From: JAJVID01 sp035275345
GTDB taxonomy: Bacteria > Acidobacteriota > Blastocatellia > RBC074
DNA: 5,782 bases
Assembly: GCA_035275345.1 (NCBI GenBank)
Contig: DATEMY010000123.1
Span: forward strand, 1 to 5,782
Reading direction: 5' to 3'
A program made the translations under genes and the position numbers. Below the pieces are notes generated by a model. It ran no database searches. It was not told where the DNA came from and saw only the letters and a program-made list of their open reading frames with translations. Positions 5,760-5,782 of the stretch are shown one piece after another (position 1 is the first letter of the stretch; every line of letters starts with the position of its first letter).

Positions 5760-5782
5760 AAAGTTAGAAAGGTTAGGAATTC

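Noticed and set aside
5777..5782. Window ends on an EcoRI site (GAATTC), suggesting a cloned restriction fragment
   Set aside because: Several uncut GAATTC sites occur inside the window (near 1527, 2524-2530 and 4003) and base 1 is not such a site, so this is probably chance.

Overview
The window is a short stretch of about 57-60% GC bacterial DNA carrying four clear genes in two divergent pairs around one intergenic region. Leftward (minus strand) lie a lipoprotein-type amidohydrolase of the YtcJ / Amidohydro_3 group (945-2702) and, 51 bases downstream of it, an HD-domain protein with a twin-arginine-like N-terminus (105-893). Rightward (plus strand) lie a secreted PQQ-type eight-bladed propeller dehydrogenase (3087-5021) and, 27 bases further on, a DUF2278 / YukJ-like protein with a lysine-rich tail (5049-5759). 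All four genes have strong AAGGAG/GGAGG ribosome binding sites. A secreted PQQ dehydrogenase beside a YtcJ-type amidohydrolase lipoprotein, at this GC content, is reminiscent of soil Acidobacteriota, but no marker gene is present, so the taxonomic guess is weak.

The central region (2703-3086) holds a good minus-strand sigma-70-like promoter with an extended -10 (2812-2841), a weaker plus-strand candidate (2764-2793), and a short AT-richer open frame (2908-3138). That frame has its own ribosome binding site. Its first ~35 residues resemble the N-terminus of App1-type phosphatidate phosphatase proteins, after which it runs out of frame into the dehydrogenase gene. It is probably the 5' stump of a lost gene, though a translated leader that couples to the dehydrogenase is possible.

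The left edge of the window (1-49) is a near-perfect, AT-rich palindrome with 22 of 24 base pairs matched. It starts exactly at base 1, so it could be a terminator-like hairpin, a mobile-element end or a contig-end fold-back.

Three of the four genes encode proteins with export signals (lipoprotein, Tat-like, Sec), so the locus may serve chemistry in the cell envelope: hydrolysis of an amide or ester, a possible diiron oxygenase step and a quinoprotein oxidation. No substrate can be named from sequence alone. No mobile-element gene, tRNA, rRNA or CRISPR array was seen. No clearly novel multi-gene system is evident; the most noteworthy items are the HD protein with a complete diiron-oxygenase-like ligand set and an export signal, the truncated App1-like frame, and the palindrome.
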